This document shows, one piece after another, positions 55,148 through 63,714 of a DNA stretch of 64,000 nt; positions within the stretch are counted from its first letter, which is position 1, and each line of letters begins with the position of its first letter. Both the position numbers and the translations under genes were made by a program. This DNA comes from Hyphomicrobiales bacterium (lineage in GTDB: Bacteria; Pseudomonadota; Alphaproteobacteria; Rhizobiales; Beijerinckiaceae): assembly GCA_027489535.1 (NCBI GenBank), contig JAIXZO010000017.1:109421-173420 (forward strand). Reading direction: 5' to 3'. The notes under the pieces are model-generated. The model did not search any database. It was not told where the DNA came from and worked only from the letters and a program-made list of their open reading frames with translations.

Positions 55148-55173
55148 TACGGTTCGTCTACCATGACGGATCA
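55148..55173 (-). promoter_or_regulatory. ECF11/RpoE-type promoter upstream of the photolyase operon
   Basis: On the minus strand TGATCC (55173-55168) is followed after exactly 16 bases by CGTA (55151-55148), then AT. Sequence and spacing equal those upstream of the chrR-like gene. The expected start would leave a leader of about 55 bases before the photolyase ATG. Confidence 0.7.
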
Positions 55174-55292
55174 GTCCTGCACGAATGTCCGGGTCGTCAC
55201 GCCCGGACCGGGCGGGGCGCGGCCTTCAACCTTCGCGTGTGATTCGGCTGCGGCGGGGCTATAACGCCCGCGTCAGAAGATGCGGGTGCGTG

Positions 55293-55679
55293 ATGAACGA
55301 GCGGAATGAAATGCTGCGAACCGGACTTCTGCGCGGCCTTTGCCGTGCGGCGATCGTCGTGGCCATGCTGGCGGGGACGCACGGTGCGGCCGAGGCATCG
55401 GCCCCTCCGCCCCCAGTCGAAAAGCCCGCCCCGGTCAAGAAGGGTCCGCCGCCCGGCCTGACAGGCAACACCGTGCCGCAATGCGATGCCGGAAAGTACC
55501 CCGCCGGCGGCTTCTGCCGACCGTCCCCGCCCGACTTCTACGTGCCGAGCGGCGCGACCTACCCCGTCGCATGCCCTCCGGGCTCGAAAGCGCCGGCCGG
55601 CTCGCGCAGCGCCGCGGCCTGCATCGGCCCCGAGCCGAAGAAGGACGAGAAGAAAGAGGAAAAGAAGGGCGGGCATTAG
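55293..55679 (+). CDS. Small exported Cys-containing protein of unknown function
   Basis: A 128-residue protein with a signal peptide (LCRAAIVVAMLAGTHGAAEAS). A Pro-rich stretch follows, then a module with four spaced cysteines (QCDAGKYPAGGFC, VACPPGS, AACIG). The layout recalls short ephrin-receptor/GCC-like modules, but I cannot assign a family. The tail is KKDEKKEEKKGG. ATG 55311 is an alternative start. It is divergent from the photolyase gene and may share its regulatory region. Confidence 0.65.
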   Translation: MNERNEMLRTGLLRGLCRAAIVVAMLAGTHGAAEASAPPPPVEKPAPVKKGPPPGLTGNTVPQCDAGKYPAGGFCRPSPPDFYVPSGATYPVACPPGSKAPAGSRSAAACIGPEPKKDEKKEEKKGGH

Positions 55680-55795
55680 ACGGGACGCGTTGCGGCGGGC
55701 GCAAAAAGGCAATCGTGCCGGACGCGGGAGAGCCGAGCACGCGGCATCGAGCGCGATGGCGCGCGGACGAAACGATGACGATGTGCTGGAAAAGT

Positions 55796-55871
55796 TGGCT
55801 CCCCGAGCAGGACTCGAACCTGCGACCATCCGATTAACAGTCGAACGCTCTACCAGCTGAGCTATCGGGGA
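55796..55871 (-). tRNA. tRNA-Asn (GUU)
   Basis: A 76-base cloverleaf on the minus strand: acceptor TCCCCGA/TCGGGGA, anticodon loop CTGTTAA (anticodon GTT), T arm GCAGG-TTCGAGT-CCTGC, discriminator G and an encoded CCA. Confidence 0.95.
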
Positions 55872-56020
55872 CCGTTGGTGGCGGGGGGATACAACGCCCC
55901 CACCGGATGCGCAAGCGCTACGTCGCGAAAAAAGCCGAGAAGGTGAATTCGGTTGCGCGGCCCTTGCCCGCGGACGCGTCCGTTGCTATCGAACGCGTCG
56001 ACCGCTTCCGGGTGGTTCGA

Positions 56021-56094
56021 GGCCTCGTGGCGGAGTGGTTACGCAGAGGACTGCAAATCCTTGCACGGGGGTTCGATTCCCTCCGAGGCCTCCA
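56021..56094 (+). tRNA. tRNA-Cys (GCA)
   Basis: A 74-base cloverleaf: acceptor GGCCTCG/CGAGGCC, anticodon loop CTGCAAA (anticodon GCA), T arm GGGGG-TTCGATT-CCCTC, discriminator T and an encoded CCA. A small T-tailed hairpin follows. Confidence 0.95.
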
Positions 56095-56097
56095 ATT

Positions 56098-56117
56098 TCC
56101 GACTATGTCGGACTTTT
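56098..56117 (+). terminator. Intrinsic terminator after tRNA-Cys
   Basis: The stem TCCGAC/GTCGGA with loop TAT is followed by CTTTT. It lies 3 bases after the CCA end of tRNA-Cys. Confidence 0.6.
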
Positions 56118-56138
56118 ACGAAAAGACGCCGCCGCCGC

Positions 56139-56855
56139 TCACATCGTGATCAGGCCGTAAGGGCGTCCCGTCGGCTTCTCGATCATCGAGGCGACGTTGT
56201 AGACCGGCGTGCCGCCCGGCGTGCGGCCCTCATACCGGCCGACATGGGCATGGCCGTGCACGACGGCCGAGACCGGGAATCGGTCGATGGCTTCTCCGAA
56301 GCGCGAACATCCCAGAAACGGCAGTATTTCCGCAGGCTCGCCGACGATGGTGTCGAGCACCGGGGCGTAATGCAGCACCGTCATCACGCGGGCGGCGCGC
56401 ACGGAGCGCAGCGCGTTCTCCAGCCGCATCACCTCGTCGATGGTTTCCTGCACGAACTGCTTGGTCGCCGGTTCTCCGAAGGAGCCGAGCATGCGCGCGC
56501 CGAAGCCGCCCCCGAATCCTTTGGTGCCGGCAAATCCGACGCCTTCGAATTCGCAGCTGTGGTCTTCCAGCAGCCGCAGGCCCGCGTCGCGCAGGATCGC
56601 CTTCATCTCGTCGACTTGGCCGCATTCGTAATCGTGATTGCCCAGCACGGCCATGATCGGGATGCGGCATTGGCGTATGTCGTCCGCCAGAATGCGCGCC
56701 TCCTGCGGCTTGCCGTGGTCGGTGAGGTCGCCGGCGAGCACGAGCACGTCGGCCTTGTCGGCGATCTCCGCGAACAGGTCGCGGTAGGGGGCGTGGGCCC
56801 CTTCGCGCACATGGAGGTCGGCCATGGCCGCGACGGTGAGCGAGCCTTCAGCCAT
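56139..56855 (-). CDS. Calcineurin-like metallophosphoesterase
   Basis: A 238-residue phosphoesterase with all five metal-binding blocks: ADLHV near the start, LAGDLTDHG, LGNHDYE, VLHY and VVHGHAHVG. The substrate is unknown. Its start overlaps the end of the nucleotidyltransferase gene by 8 bases, so the two are translated together, and pairing a nucleotidyltransferase with a phosphoesterase suggests addition and removal of a nucleotide or phosphate. I chose the ATG giving MAEGSLTVAAM; an upstream ATG adds 11 residues. Confidence 0.87.
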   Translation of the reverse strand: MAEGSLTVAAMADLHVREGAHAPYRDLFAEIADKADVLVLAGDLTDHGKPQEARILADDIRQCRIPIMAVLGNHDYECGQVDEMKAILRDAGLRLLEDHSCEFEGVGFAGTKGFGGGFGARMLGSFGEPATKQFVQETIDEVMRLENALRSVRAARVMTVLHYAPVLDTIVGEPAEILPFLGCSRFGEAIDRFPVSAVVHGHAHVGRYEGRTPGGTPVYNVASMIEKPTGRPYGLITM

Positions 56856-57627
56856 CGCGCCAATCTCCTTCGCCGCCGACATCGGCATAGCCCCAGTCCT
56901 TGACGTCGATGGCGTAGTCGACGCGCGAGAACATGCGGCCGCGGCACACCTTCATGTCCGGGGGAGGGAGCTCGCGCTGCGCCTGGAGGCGTCCGAGCAG
57001 TTCGTCCATCAGCCAGCCGGGGATGCAGTCGCGGTCGCTCGGATAGATCCAGCGGAAATTGATGAGATGCGTCAGCAGCACCTCCCAATGGACCTCCATG
57101 TAGCCGAGCAGCTTGCGCCAATCGATCGCGTCATGGGCTTTCAGGATCGTGTGCGCGACGTCGGCGCCGTCATAGCGGTGGCGCAGCTGGATGAAGCATT
57201 TCGAATAGACCAGCTCCGTCGGCCCGACGATGCTGACCACCGTACCGAACACCTCGATCCACCCGGCGCTTTCGAACCATTCGTCGCCGACGGGCATGGA
57301 GCCGTTGGAGGATGCGAAGATCACGTCGAAGAAATGCCGCCCGCGATGGACTTTGCCGAGCCAGCGCTCGTCCTCGATGGAGATCGCGTAACCCAGCGAT
57401 TTGAAATGCGCGAGGATGCGCGGGTAGTCGCCCGCCTTGCAAAAGATGTCGAGGTCCTTGGTCTGGCGCGTGATGCCGGTATAGGCGCTCAGCGCATAGG
57501 TGCCCGCCAGAAGGAAGGGCAGACCGAGCCGCGCCAATTCGCGCAGCGCGTCGGCATAGAAGCCTTCGGCCTGCGGATCGATGAGGGTCGGCTCGGATTT
57601 GGCGATGATGATGGGGGCGTCGCCCAT
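56848..57627 (-). CDS. Nucleotidyltransferase-fold protein
   Basis: A 259-residue protein with the minimal nucleotidyltransferase pattern: the helix-turn region PFLLAGTYALSAYTG followed by TKDLDIF, the two Asp that bind metal, and a third acidic residue in HFFDVIF. The C-terminal half is helical and Trp-rich (WEVLLTHLINFRWIYP). It is distantly like AbiEii/MNT-type enzymes that nucleotidylate tRNA or protein. It is not a recognised toxin. It is transcribed with the phosphoesterase and divergent from pcm. Confidence 0.78.
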   Translation of the reverse strand: MGDAPIIIAKSEPTLIDPQAEGFYADALRELARLGLPFLLAGTYALSAYTGITRQTKDLDIFCKAGDYPRILAHFKSLGYAISIEDERWLGKVHRGRHFFDVIFASSNGSMPVGDEWFESAGWIEVFGTVVSIVGPTELVYSKCFIQLRHRYDGADVAHTILKAHDAIDWRKLLGYMEVHWEVLLTHLINFRWIYPSDRDCIPGWLMDELLGRLQAQRELPPPDMKVCRGRMFSRVDYAIDVKDWGYADVGGEGDWRDG

Positions 57628-57906
57628 GGAAGGCCTCGAACGGGACTGTGTGCCTCAACGCGGCCGACCATGTCGGGGTTCGTTCGCGCTACCCCTCGTC
57701 GTGCATCGCGGCGTCGCACATTGATCTATGGCGAAGCCTACGGTATCTTACGTTACGTCATCATTGGCGACGAAAGGAAAGAGGCCGAGTTGCGCCTGCC
57801 CGACGACATCCTTCTTCCGGCGAGCTTGCGTTTCGCTTTGCCGTCGAGCAAAACGCGGCATGCTGCTGCGGCGCAGGTGCGCCCTTCGACTTGCGGAGTT
57901 CACGTA

Positions 57907-58575
57907 ATGACCGATTTTGCGCAGAAGCGCCGGATGATGGTCGACAACCAGCTCAGGACCTACGACGTCACCGACCAGTCGCTTCTGGCGGCGATGGACG
58001 ATGTGCCGCGCGAGGCATTCGTGCCGCAGACGGATCGGGAACTGGCCTACACCGACCGCGCCGTGCCGCTTGCCGAAGCGGGCGAAACGCATGGGCGGCA
58101 GTTGATGTCCCCGATGACCTTCGCTCGATTGGTGCAGGCGGCGGAAATCGAAGATACCGATCGCGTGCTCGTCGCCGCGGCCGGCACGGGCTACTCCGCT
58201 GCGGTGCTTTCGCGGCTGGCGGCCGAGGTCGTCGCGGTCGAATCCGATCCGGCTCTCGTTGCGCGGGCCCGCGCGGCACTCGAAACGCTTGCCGTCTCGC
58301 CCGTTTCGGTCGTGCCGGGCAATCCCGCCGAGGGTCATTCTGCCGGTGCGCCTTATGACGTCATCATCGTCGAGGGTGCGTTCGAGGCCGAGCCGTCGAC
58401 GCTGCTGCAGCAGCTCGCGGACGGGGGACGGCTTGTCGGCGTGCGCGGCTTCGGCCGTTCGGCCTCCGTCGTCGTCATCCGACGCAGCGGGGACGATACG
58501 GGAGAAACGTTCGTCACGAACGCCGCGGCGCCGCCGCTGCCGGAATTGGCGAAGCCTCCGACTTTCGTATTCTGA
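57907..58575 (+). CDS. pcm: Protein-L-isoaspartate O-methyltransferase
   Basis: A 222-residue PCMT-type SAM methyltransferase. The start MTDFAQKRRMMVDNQLRTYDV is the usual alphaproteobacterial form. PREAFVP and GRQLMSPMTFARLVQ precede the SAM loop VLVAAAGTGYSAAVL, where the family's G-x-G is partly changed (AAAGTG). It repairs isoaspartyl residues. tolC follows after 74 bases, a common pairing in this order. Confidence 0.88.
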   Translation: MTDFAQKRRMMVDNQLRTYDVTDQSLLAAMDDVPREAFVPQTDRELAYTDRAVPLAEAGETHGRQLMSPMTFARLVQAAEIEDTDRVLVAAAGTGYSAAVLSRLAAEVVAVESDPALVARARAALETLAVSPVSVVPGNPAEGHSAGAPYDVIIVEGAFEAEPSTLLQQLADGGRLVGVRGFGRSASVVVIRRSGDDTGETFVTNAAAPPLPELAKPPTFVF

Positions 58576-58649
58576 GAAGGTTTGGTGCTAAATGATCGGT
58601 CTGCGGGTCACGATTCGACCCGGATCGTTTCGACGAGGGATAGAAGTTC

Positions 58650-60005
58650 ATGGCGACGTTGAGGCTTCCGATACTGGCGATGCTGCTTGCATCCGTCGCA
58701 GCCCCGGCGCTCGCCGAGACGATCGAGAGCGCGCTCGCGAAGGCCTATCTCGCCAATCCGGACCTCAATGCGCAACGCGCCGCAGTGCGCGCGAACGACG
58801 AGAACGTGCCGCGGGCGTTGTCCGGCTACAGGCCGCGCATCACCGCGTCCGGAGACGTCGGGCCGACCGACAATTCCAGCCGGAGCGGAAACACCACCAC
58901 AGGCGACCAGTATTGGCCGCGCGGCGGCTCCTTGACTGTCGAACAGACCATCTACAATTTCGGCCGGACGGGGAATGCCGTCTCCGCCGCGGAAAGCGGC
59001 GTGCTTTCAGCCCGCCAGCAGTTGCGCAGTTCCGAGCAGTCGATTCTGCTCGATGCGGCGACCGCCTATATGGACGTGCTGCGGGATACCGCGTTTCTCG
59101 ACCTTCGCCGGGCGAATATCGAGGTTCTCAGCGAACAGCTTCGCCAGACGCGCGACCGGTTTACCGTCGGCGAAGTGACGCGCACGGACGTCGCTCAGGT
59201 CGAGGCGCGCCTTGCCGCAGCTCAAGCCGAATCGAGTGCAGCACAAGGCACGCTCAAGGCGAGCGTCGCGCGTTATCGGCAGGTCATTGGGTCCGATCCC
59301 ACGTCGCTTGCGCCTGCACGTCCGCTTGAAAAGCTGTTGCCGCGCAGCGTCGAAGACGCCGTGAAGGCTTCGCAGGCCGATCATCCCGCGATCATCGCGG
59401 CTCTGCACAATGTCGAGGCGGCGGAATTTCAGCTGAAGGCCGTGCGGGCGGATCTCTATCCCACCGTCGGCGTGAGCGGCTCGGCTCAGAAGCGTTACGA
59501 CTATCAGGGCTCCAACCGCGAGCTCGATGCCTTTGCACTCGTCGGACGTCTGAGCGTCCCGCTTTATGAGGGCGGCGAAACCTATGCCCGCGTGCGCCAG
59601 CAGCGCGAGACGCTGTCGCAACGCAAGCTCGAAGCGGACCTTGCGCGCGAGCGCGTCCGGGCTGCGGTGGTGGCATCGTTCAGCCAGTTCGAAGCGGCCA
59701 AGGCCCGCATCGTCTCCGCGCAGGCGCAAGTCGAAGCATCGACCATCGCCTTGAACGGCGTGCGGGAAGAAGCGCGCGTCGGTCAGCGCACGACGTATGA
59801 CGTGCTTGTGCAGGACCAGGAACTCTTGAGCGCGCGCGTCAACCTCGTGTCCGCGCAGCGCGACCGCATCGTGGCGTCCTACAACGTGCTTTCGGCCATG
59901 GGTCGATTGTCGGCGACGCGTCTTGCGTTGAAGGTGCCTGCCTATGATCCCGCCGCGCACTACTCCGCCGTGCGGAACCGCTTCATCGGCACCTCGGTGG
60001 ACTGA
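58650..60005 (+). CDS. tolC: TolC family outer-membrane channel
   Basis: A 451-residue protein with a signal peptide (cleavage after APALA at about residue 22) and two OEP repeats: SALAKAYLANPDLNAQRAAV, then RFTVGEVTRTDVAQVEARL, and in the second half REEARVGQRTTYDVLVQDQELL. It is the outer-membrane channel for type I secretion and RND efflux. A T-tailed hairpin follows the stop. Confidence 0.94.
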   Translation: MATLRLPILAMLLASVAAPALAETIESALAKAYLANPDLNAQRAAVRANDENVPRALSGYRPRITASGDVGPTDNSSRSGNTTTGDQYWPRGGSLTVEQTIYNFGRTGNAVSAAESGVLSARQQLRSSEQSILLDAATAYMDVLRDTAFLDLRRANIEVLSEQLRQTRDRFTVGEVTRTDVAQVEARLAAAQAESSAAQGTLKASVARYRQVIGSDPTSLAPARPLEKLLPRSVEDAVKASQADHPAIIAALHNVEAAEFQLKAVRADLYPTVGVSGSAQKRYDYQGSNRELDAFALVGRLSVPLYEGGETYARVRQQRETLSQRKLEADLARERVRAAVVASFSQFEAAKARIVSAQAQVEASTIALNGVREEARVGQRTTYDVLVQDQELLSARVNLVSAQRDRIVASYNVLSAMGRLSATRLALKVPAYDPAAHYSAVRNRFIGTSVD

Positions 60006-60034
60006 CGTTTTTCCACGTGTTTCGACGGACTTCG

Positions 60035-60066
60035 GGCGGACCGGCTTTGCGCTGGGCCGCCTTTTT
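60035..60066 (+). terminator. Intrinsic terminator after tolC
   Basis: GGCGG-A-CCGG and CTGG-G-CCGCC pair around a 7-base loop with one internal mismatch, followed by TTTTT. It lies about 30 bases after the tolC stop and before popZ. Confidence 0.6.
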
Positions 60067-60131
60067 CCTCTATGCTTTGCCCACGGTGATTCCTTTGTTT
60101 TGCGTGGTTGTCGTTTTTGGGGGCGGATACG

Positions 60132-60731
60132 ATGAATGCGCTGAACAACAAGACCAATGAACCCTCGATGGAGGAGATCCTCGCGTCCATCCGCAGGATC
60201 ATTTCCGACGACGAAGACCGGATCGCTTCGACCGTTTCGAGCGCCGTTCACGAAACGCTCGCGCAGTCCGCGCCTGCTCCGGCTGCACCTGCACCTGCCG
60301 CACCGGCGCCCGAGGCTGCACAGCCTTCTTATGTGCCGCCCGCCTATGTGCCGCCGCTCGTTCAGCCCGCGCCGGTCTATGTTCAGGCGGCGCCCGCCTA
60401 TGTGCAGCCTCCGGTACAGCCGCAGCCCCAACCCCAAGTTCAGGCTCAGCCGCAGCCTCGTCTCGATCCTCCGCCGTCCCGCTCGTTCGAGCCCGCTCCG
60501 CGCGCCTCGCAAGAGCGCGTCGTGTCCGGCGATACGGTCGATGCGGTGTCGCATGCCTTCCGCACCTTGGACGACACGGCGCGGTCGAAGGGCCCGCTCA
60601 CGCTCGAACAGGTGGTGGTCGAAACGGTTCGTCCCATGCTGCGCGAGTGGCTTGACGCGAATCTTCCCGGCCTCGTGAAGGAAATGGTCCGCGACGAGAT
60701 CGAGCGCCTCGCCCGCCGTGCCCGCGGCTGA
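60132..60731 (+). CDS. popZ: PopZ-like polar organising protein (DUF2497)
   Basis: A 199-residue protein with the three-part PopZ layout. An N-terminal helix (NEPSMEEILASIRRIISDDE, about 10-29) is followed by a long Pro/Ala/Gln-rich disordered middle (about 45-130), and a C-terminal helical domain ends LREWLDANLPGLVKEMVRDE. PopZ assembles at cell poles and anchors ParB and cell-cycle proteins. The ATG giving MNALNNKTNEPS is chosen. Location between tolC and valS is standard for Hyphomicrobiales. Confidence 0.9.
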   Translation: MNALNNKTNEPSMEEILASIRRIISDDEDRIASTVSSAVHETLAQSAPAPAAPAPAAPAPEAAQPSYVPPAYVPPLVQPAPVYVQAAPAYVQPPVQPQPQPQVQAQPQPRLDPPPSRSFEPAPRASQERVVSGDTVDAVSHAFRTLDDTARSKGPLTLEQVVVETVRPMLREWLDANLPGLVKEMVRDEIERLARRARG

Positions 60732-60842
60732 CGAGAACCGCCGCCGCATCGCGTTCCCGCGTTGACGAACGGCTTCGGCTCGGGTTTCTAGCGGCTTCCC
60801 GTTGAGAAACCCGCCCTCCGAGGGCGTAAGGACGTCTGCGCC

Positions 60843-63668
60843 ATGATGGAAAAGACCTTCGACCCGGCCGCCGTTGAAGGTCGAATCGCGGAGCTTTGGA
60901 AGAGCGAAGGCGCGTTTCGCGCGGGCCGGGCCGATCGTGCGCAGGGTGCGCCCTATACGATCGTGATCCCGCCGCCGAACGTCACCGGCTCGCTCCATAT
61001 GGGGCACGCGCTCAACAATACCCTTCAGGACATTCTCTGCCGCCTTGAACGCATGCGCGGCCGGGACGTGTTGTGGCAGCCCGGCACGGACCATGCCGGT
61101 ATCGCGACGCAGATGGTGGTGGAGCGGCAGCTCGCGCAGCGCAACGAGCCCTCGCGGCGCGACATGGGACGTGAAGCCTTCCTCGACCGCGTCTGGGCGT
61201 GGAAGGAAGAGTCCGGCGGCACGATCATCGGGCAGTTGAAGCGCCTCGGCGCGTCCTGCGATTGGTCGCGCGAACGCTTCACGATGGGCGCGAACGGCGG
61301 GGCCGACGACCAGATGGTGCGCGCGGTCACCAAAGTCTTCGTGGAACTGCATCGCAAGGGACTGATCTATCGCGACAAGCGGCTCGTGAATTGGGACCCG
61401 CATTTCGAATCGGCGATCTCCGATCTCGAGGTCGTGCAGGTCGAAAAGCGCGGCAGCTTCAAATGGGAGCGTCCGGCGGCCGATGCCGAAGAGCCGGCGG
61501 CTCTCGACCTCGCGGCCCTCGAAAAGCTGCTGAGCCGCGACGCAAGCGGCCATCTCCACTATTTCGACTACCCGCTCGGAGGCGAAACCTACGACGCCGC
61601 GAACCCTGAAACCTTCATCCGCATCGCGACGACGCGTCCCGAAACCATGCTCGGCGACACGGCAATCGCGGTGCATCCCGAGAACGAGCGTCTGAAGCAT
61701 CTCATCGGCCGCAACGCCGTGCTGCCGCTCGTGGGCCGCGTAATCCCCATCGTCGGCGACGATTATGCGGACCCCGAAAAGGGCACGGGCGCGGTGAAGA
61801 TCACGCCGGCGCATGACTTCAACGACTTCGAGGTCGGCAAGCGTCATGCGCTGGCGCAGGTGAACATCCTCGACGACAAGGCGCGGCTGTTCATTGCGGG
61901 CAATCCGGATTTCGACGCGATGACCGGGGCGGATGCCGCGGCAGTGCGCGATCTCCACGGTCTCGACCGTTTCGTCGCCCGCATGCGCGTTCTCGCGCTG
62001 ATGGCCGAGCGCGGCCTCGTGGCGAAGATCGAACCCACGACGCATACCGTGCCGCACGGCGATCGGTCGAACGTGGTCATCGAGCCCTATCTGACCGATC
62101 AGTGGTACGTCGACGCCAAGACGCTCGCGCAGCCCGCGATGGCGGCGGTACGGTCCGGCAAGACCAAGTTCGTGCCCGAGAACTGGGAGAAGACCTACTT
62201 CCAGTGGCTCGAAAACATCGAGCCTTGGTGCATCTCGCGCCAGTTGTGGTGGGGTCACCAGATTCCGGCTTGGTACGGGCCTGACGGCCGCGTCTTCGTC
62301 GAACATTCCGAAGCGGAGGCCGCCGCCGCCGCGCGCGCGCATTACGGCTCCGACGTCGCGCTGACCCGCGACGCCGACGTGCTCGACACGTGGTTCTCCT
62401 CCGCGCTGTGGCCGTTCTCGACGCTGGGATGGCCGGACGAGACGCCCGAACTGGCGCGCTATTACCCGACGAACGTTCTCGTCACGGGTTTCGACATCAT
62501 CTTCTTCTGGGTCGCCCGGATGATGATGATGGGCATCGAATTCATGGACGAAGTGCCGTTCTCGACCGTCTACATCCATGCCCTCGTCCGTGACGAGAAG
62601 GGTGCGAAGATGTCGAAGTCGAAGGGCAACGTCATCGACCCGATCGAACTCGTCGACCGGTTCGGCGCGGATGCGCTGCGCTTCACATTGGCGGCCATGG
62701 CGGCGCAGGGCCGCGACATCAAGCTCTCGACCCAGCGGGTCGAGGGCTACCGGAACTTCGTCACCAAGGTCTGGAACGCCGCGCGGTTCGGCCAGATGAA
62801 CGGATGCGCGCCGGTCGCAGGGTTCGATCCGCGGTCCGTGCGCCTGACGGTCGACCGCTGGGTGATCGGCGAACTGGCGGAATGCGCGCAGCGCACGGCG
62901 CATGCGCTGGAGGCCTTCCGCTTCAACGACGCCGCCGGCGCCCTCTACCAGTTCCTCTGGGGCACCTTCTGCGACTGGTACATCGAATTCTCGAAGCCGA
63001 TCCTCCAGGGCGAGGACGAGGCGGCCAAGGCGGAGGTGCGCGCCACCTTCGCCTGGGTCCTCGATCAGGCGCTCCACCTCCTCCATCCGCTGATGCCGTT
63101 CGTGACCGAGGAACTGCACGCGCAGTTCCGGACAGACACGAGTTGGCTCGTCTCCTCGGCGTGGCCCGAGTTCGGGGCGGACATGGTCGACGCGGACGCG
63201 GCGGCCGAGATGAACTGGGTGGTACGGATCGTCTCCGCCGTCCGCACGGCGCGGGCCGAGGTGAACGTGCCGCCGGGCGCGCAGATCCCGCTCCGCCTCA
63301 AGGACGCGAGCCCCCTCGTCACGCAGCGCCTCGACCGCCACCGCGACCTGATCCTGCGGCTCGCCCGCCTGTCCGATGCCGGTGCCCTGGACGGCGACGT
63401 TCCGCAGGGCTCCGTCCAGGCGGTGATCGAGGATGCGACGGTGGTGCTTCCGCTGGCCGGGATCGTCGATCTCGACCAGGAGCGGGCGCGGCTGCGCAAG
63501 GAGATCGCCAAGCTCGACGACGAGGTGGCGAAGATCGACCGCAAGCTCGGCAACCCCGACTTCCTGGCGCGGGCGCCGGAGGAGGTCGTCGACGAGCAGA
63601 AGGCGCGGCGGGAAGAGGCGGAGGAGGCCCGGTCGCGCCTGAAGGGCGCGCTCGACCGCCTCGGCTGA
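60843..63668 (+). CDS. valS: Valyl-tRNA synthetase
   Basis: A 941-residue class Ia synthetase. The HIGH motif is HMGH at 52-55 in PPPNVTGSLHMGH, and the KMSKS motif is at 589-593. The editing domain carries TTRPETMLGDTAIAVHPEN. The C-terminal coiled coil (GIVDLDQERARLRKEIAKLDDE) is intact. A second ATG three bases after the first is equally possible. A strong hairpin follows the stop. Confidence 0.97.
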   Translation: MMEKTFDPAAVEGRIAELWKSEGAFRAGRADRAQGAPYTIVIPPPNVTGSLHMGHALNNTLQDILCRLERMRGRDVLWQPGTDHAGIATQMVVERQLAQRNEPSRRDMGREAFLDRVWAWKEESGGTIIGQLKRLGASCDWSRERFTMGANGGADDQMVRAVTKVFVELHRKGLIYRDKRLVNWDPHFESAISDLEVVQVEKRGSFKWERPAADAEEPAALDLAALEKLLSRDASGHLHYFDYPLGGETYDAANPETFIRIATTRPETMLGDTAIAVHPENERLKHLIGRNAVLPLVGRVIPIVGDDYADPEKGTGAVKITPAHDFNDFEVGKRHALAQVNILDDKARLFIAGNPDFDAMTGADAAAVRDLHGLDRFVARMRVLALMAERGLVAKIEPTTHTVPHGDRSNVVIEPYLTDQWYVDAKTLAQPAMAAVRSGKTKFVPENWEKTYFQWLENIEPWCISRQLWWGHQIPAWYGPDGRVFVEHSEAEAAAAARAHYGSDVALTRDADVLDTWFSSALWPFSTLGWPDETPELARYYPTNVLVTGFDIIFFWVARMMMMGIEFMDEVPFSTVYIHALVRDEKGAKMSKSKGNVIDPIELVDRFGADALRFTLAAMAAQGRDIKLSTQRVEGYRNFVTKVWNAARFGQMNGCAPVAGFDPRSVRLTVDRWVIGELAECAQRTAHALEAFRFNDAAGALYQFLWGTFCDWYIEFSKPILQGEDEAAKAEVRATFAWVLDQALHLLHPLMPFVTEELHAQFRTDTSWLVSSAWPEFGADMVDADAAAEMNWVVRIVSAVRTARAEVNVPPGAQIPLRLKDASPLVTQRLDRHRDLILRLARLSDAGALDGDVPQGSVQAVIEDATVVLPLAGIVDLDQERARLRKEIAKLDDEVAKIDRKLGNPDFLARAPEEVVDEQKARREEAEEARSRLKGALDRLG

Positions 63669-63675
63669 CCGTCCG

Positions 63676-63709
63676 CGTCCCCCGCCCGGCGCGAACCGGG
63701 CGGGGGACG
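63676..63709. terminator. Strong bidirectional hairpin between valS and the second aapP-like gene
   Basis: A perfect 14-base-pair stem CGTCCCCCGCCCGG/CCGGGCGGGGGACG with a 6-base loop lies 7 bases after the valS stop and 5 bases before the end of the convergent ATPase gene. There is no T-run on either side. Confidence 0.65.
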
Positions 63710-63714
63710 GACGC

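Noticed and set aside
56848..57627. Nucleotidyltransferase called as an AbiEii-type toxin
   Set aside because: It lacks an AbiEi-like antitoxin partner and is longer on the C-terminal side; only the DxD fold is shared.
59007..63341. A 1444-codon open frame on the minus strand across tolC, popZ and valS
   Set aside because: It is antisense to three well-supported genes, its residues are His/Arg/Gly-rich as expected from the complement of GC-rich codons, and it shows no domain.
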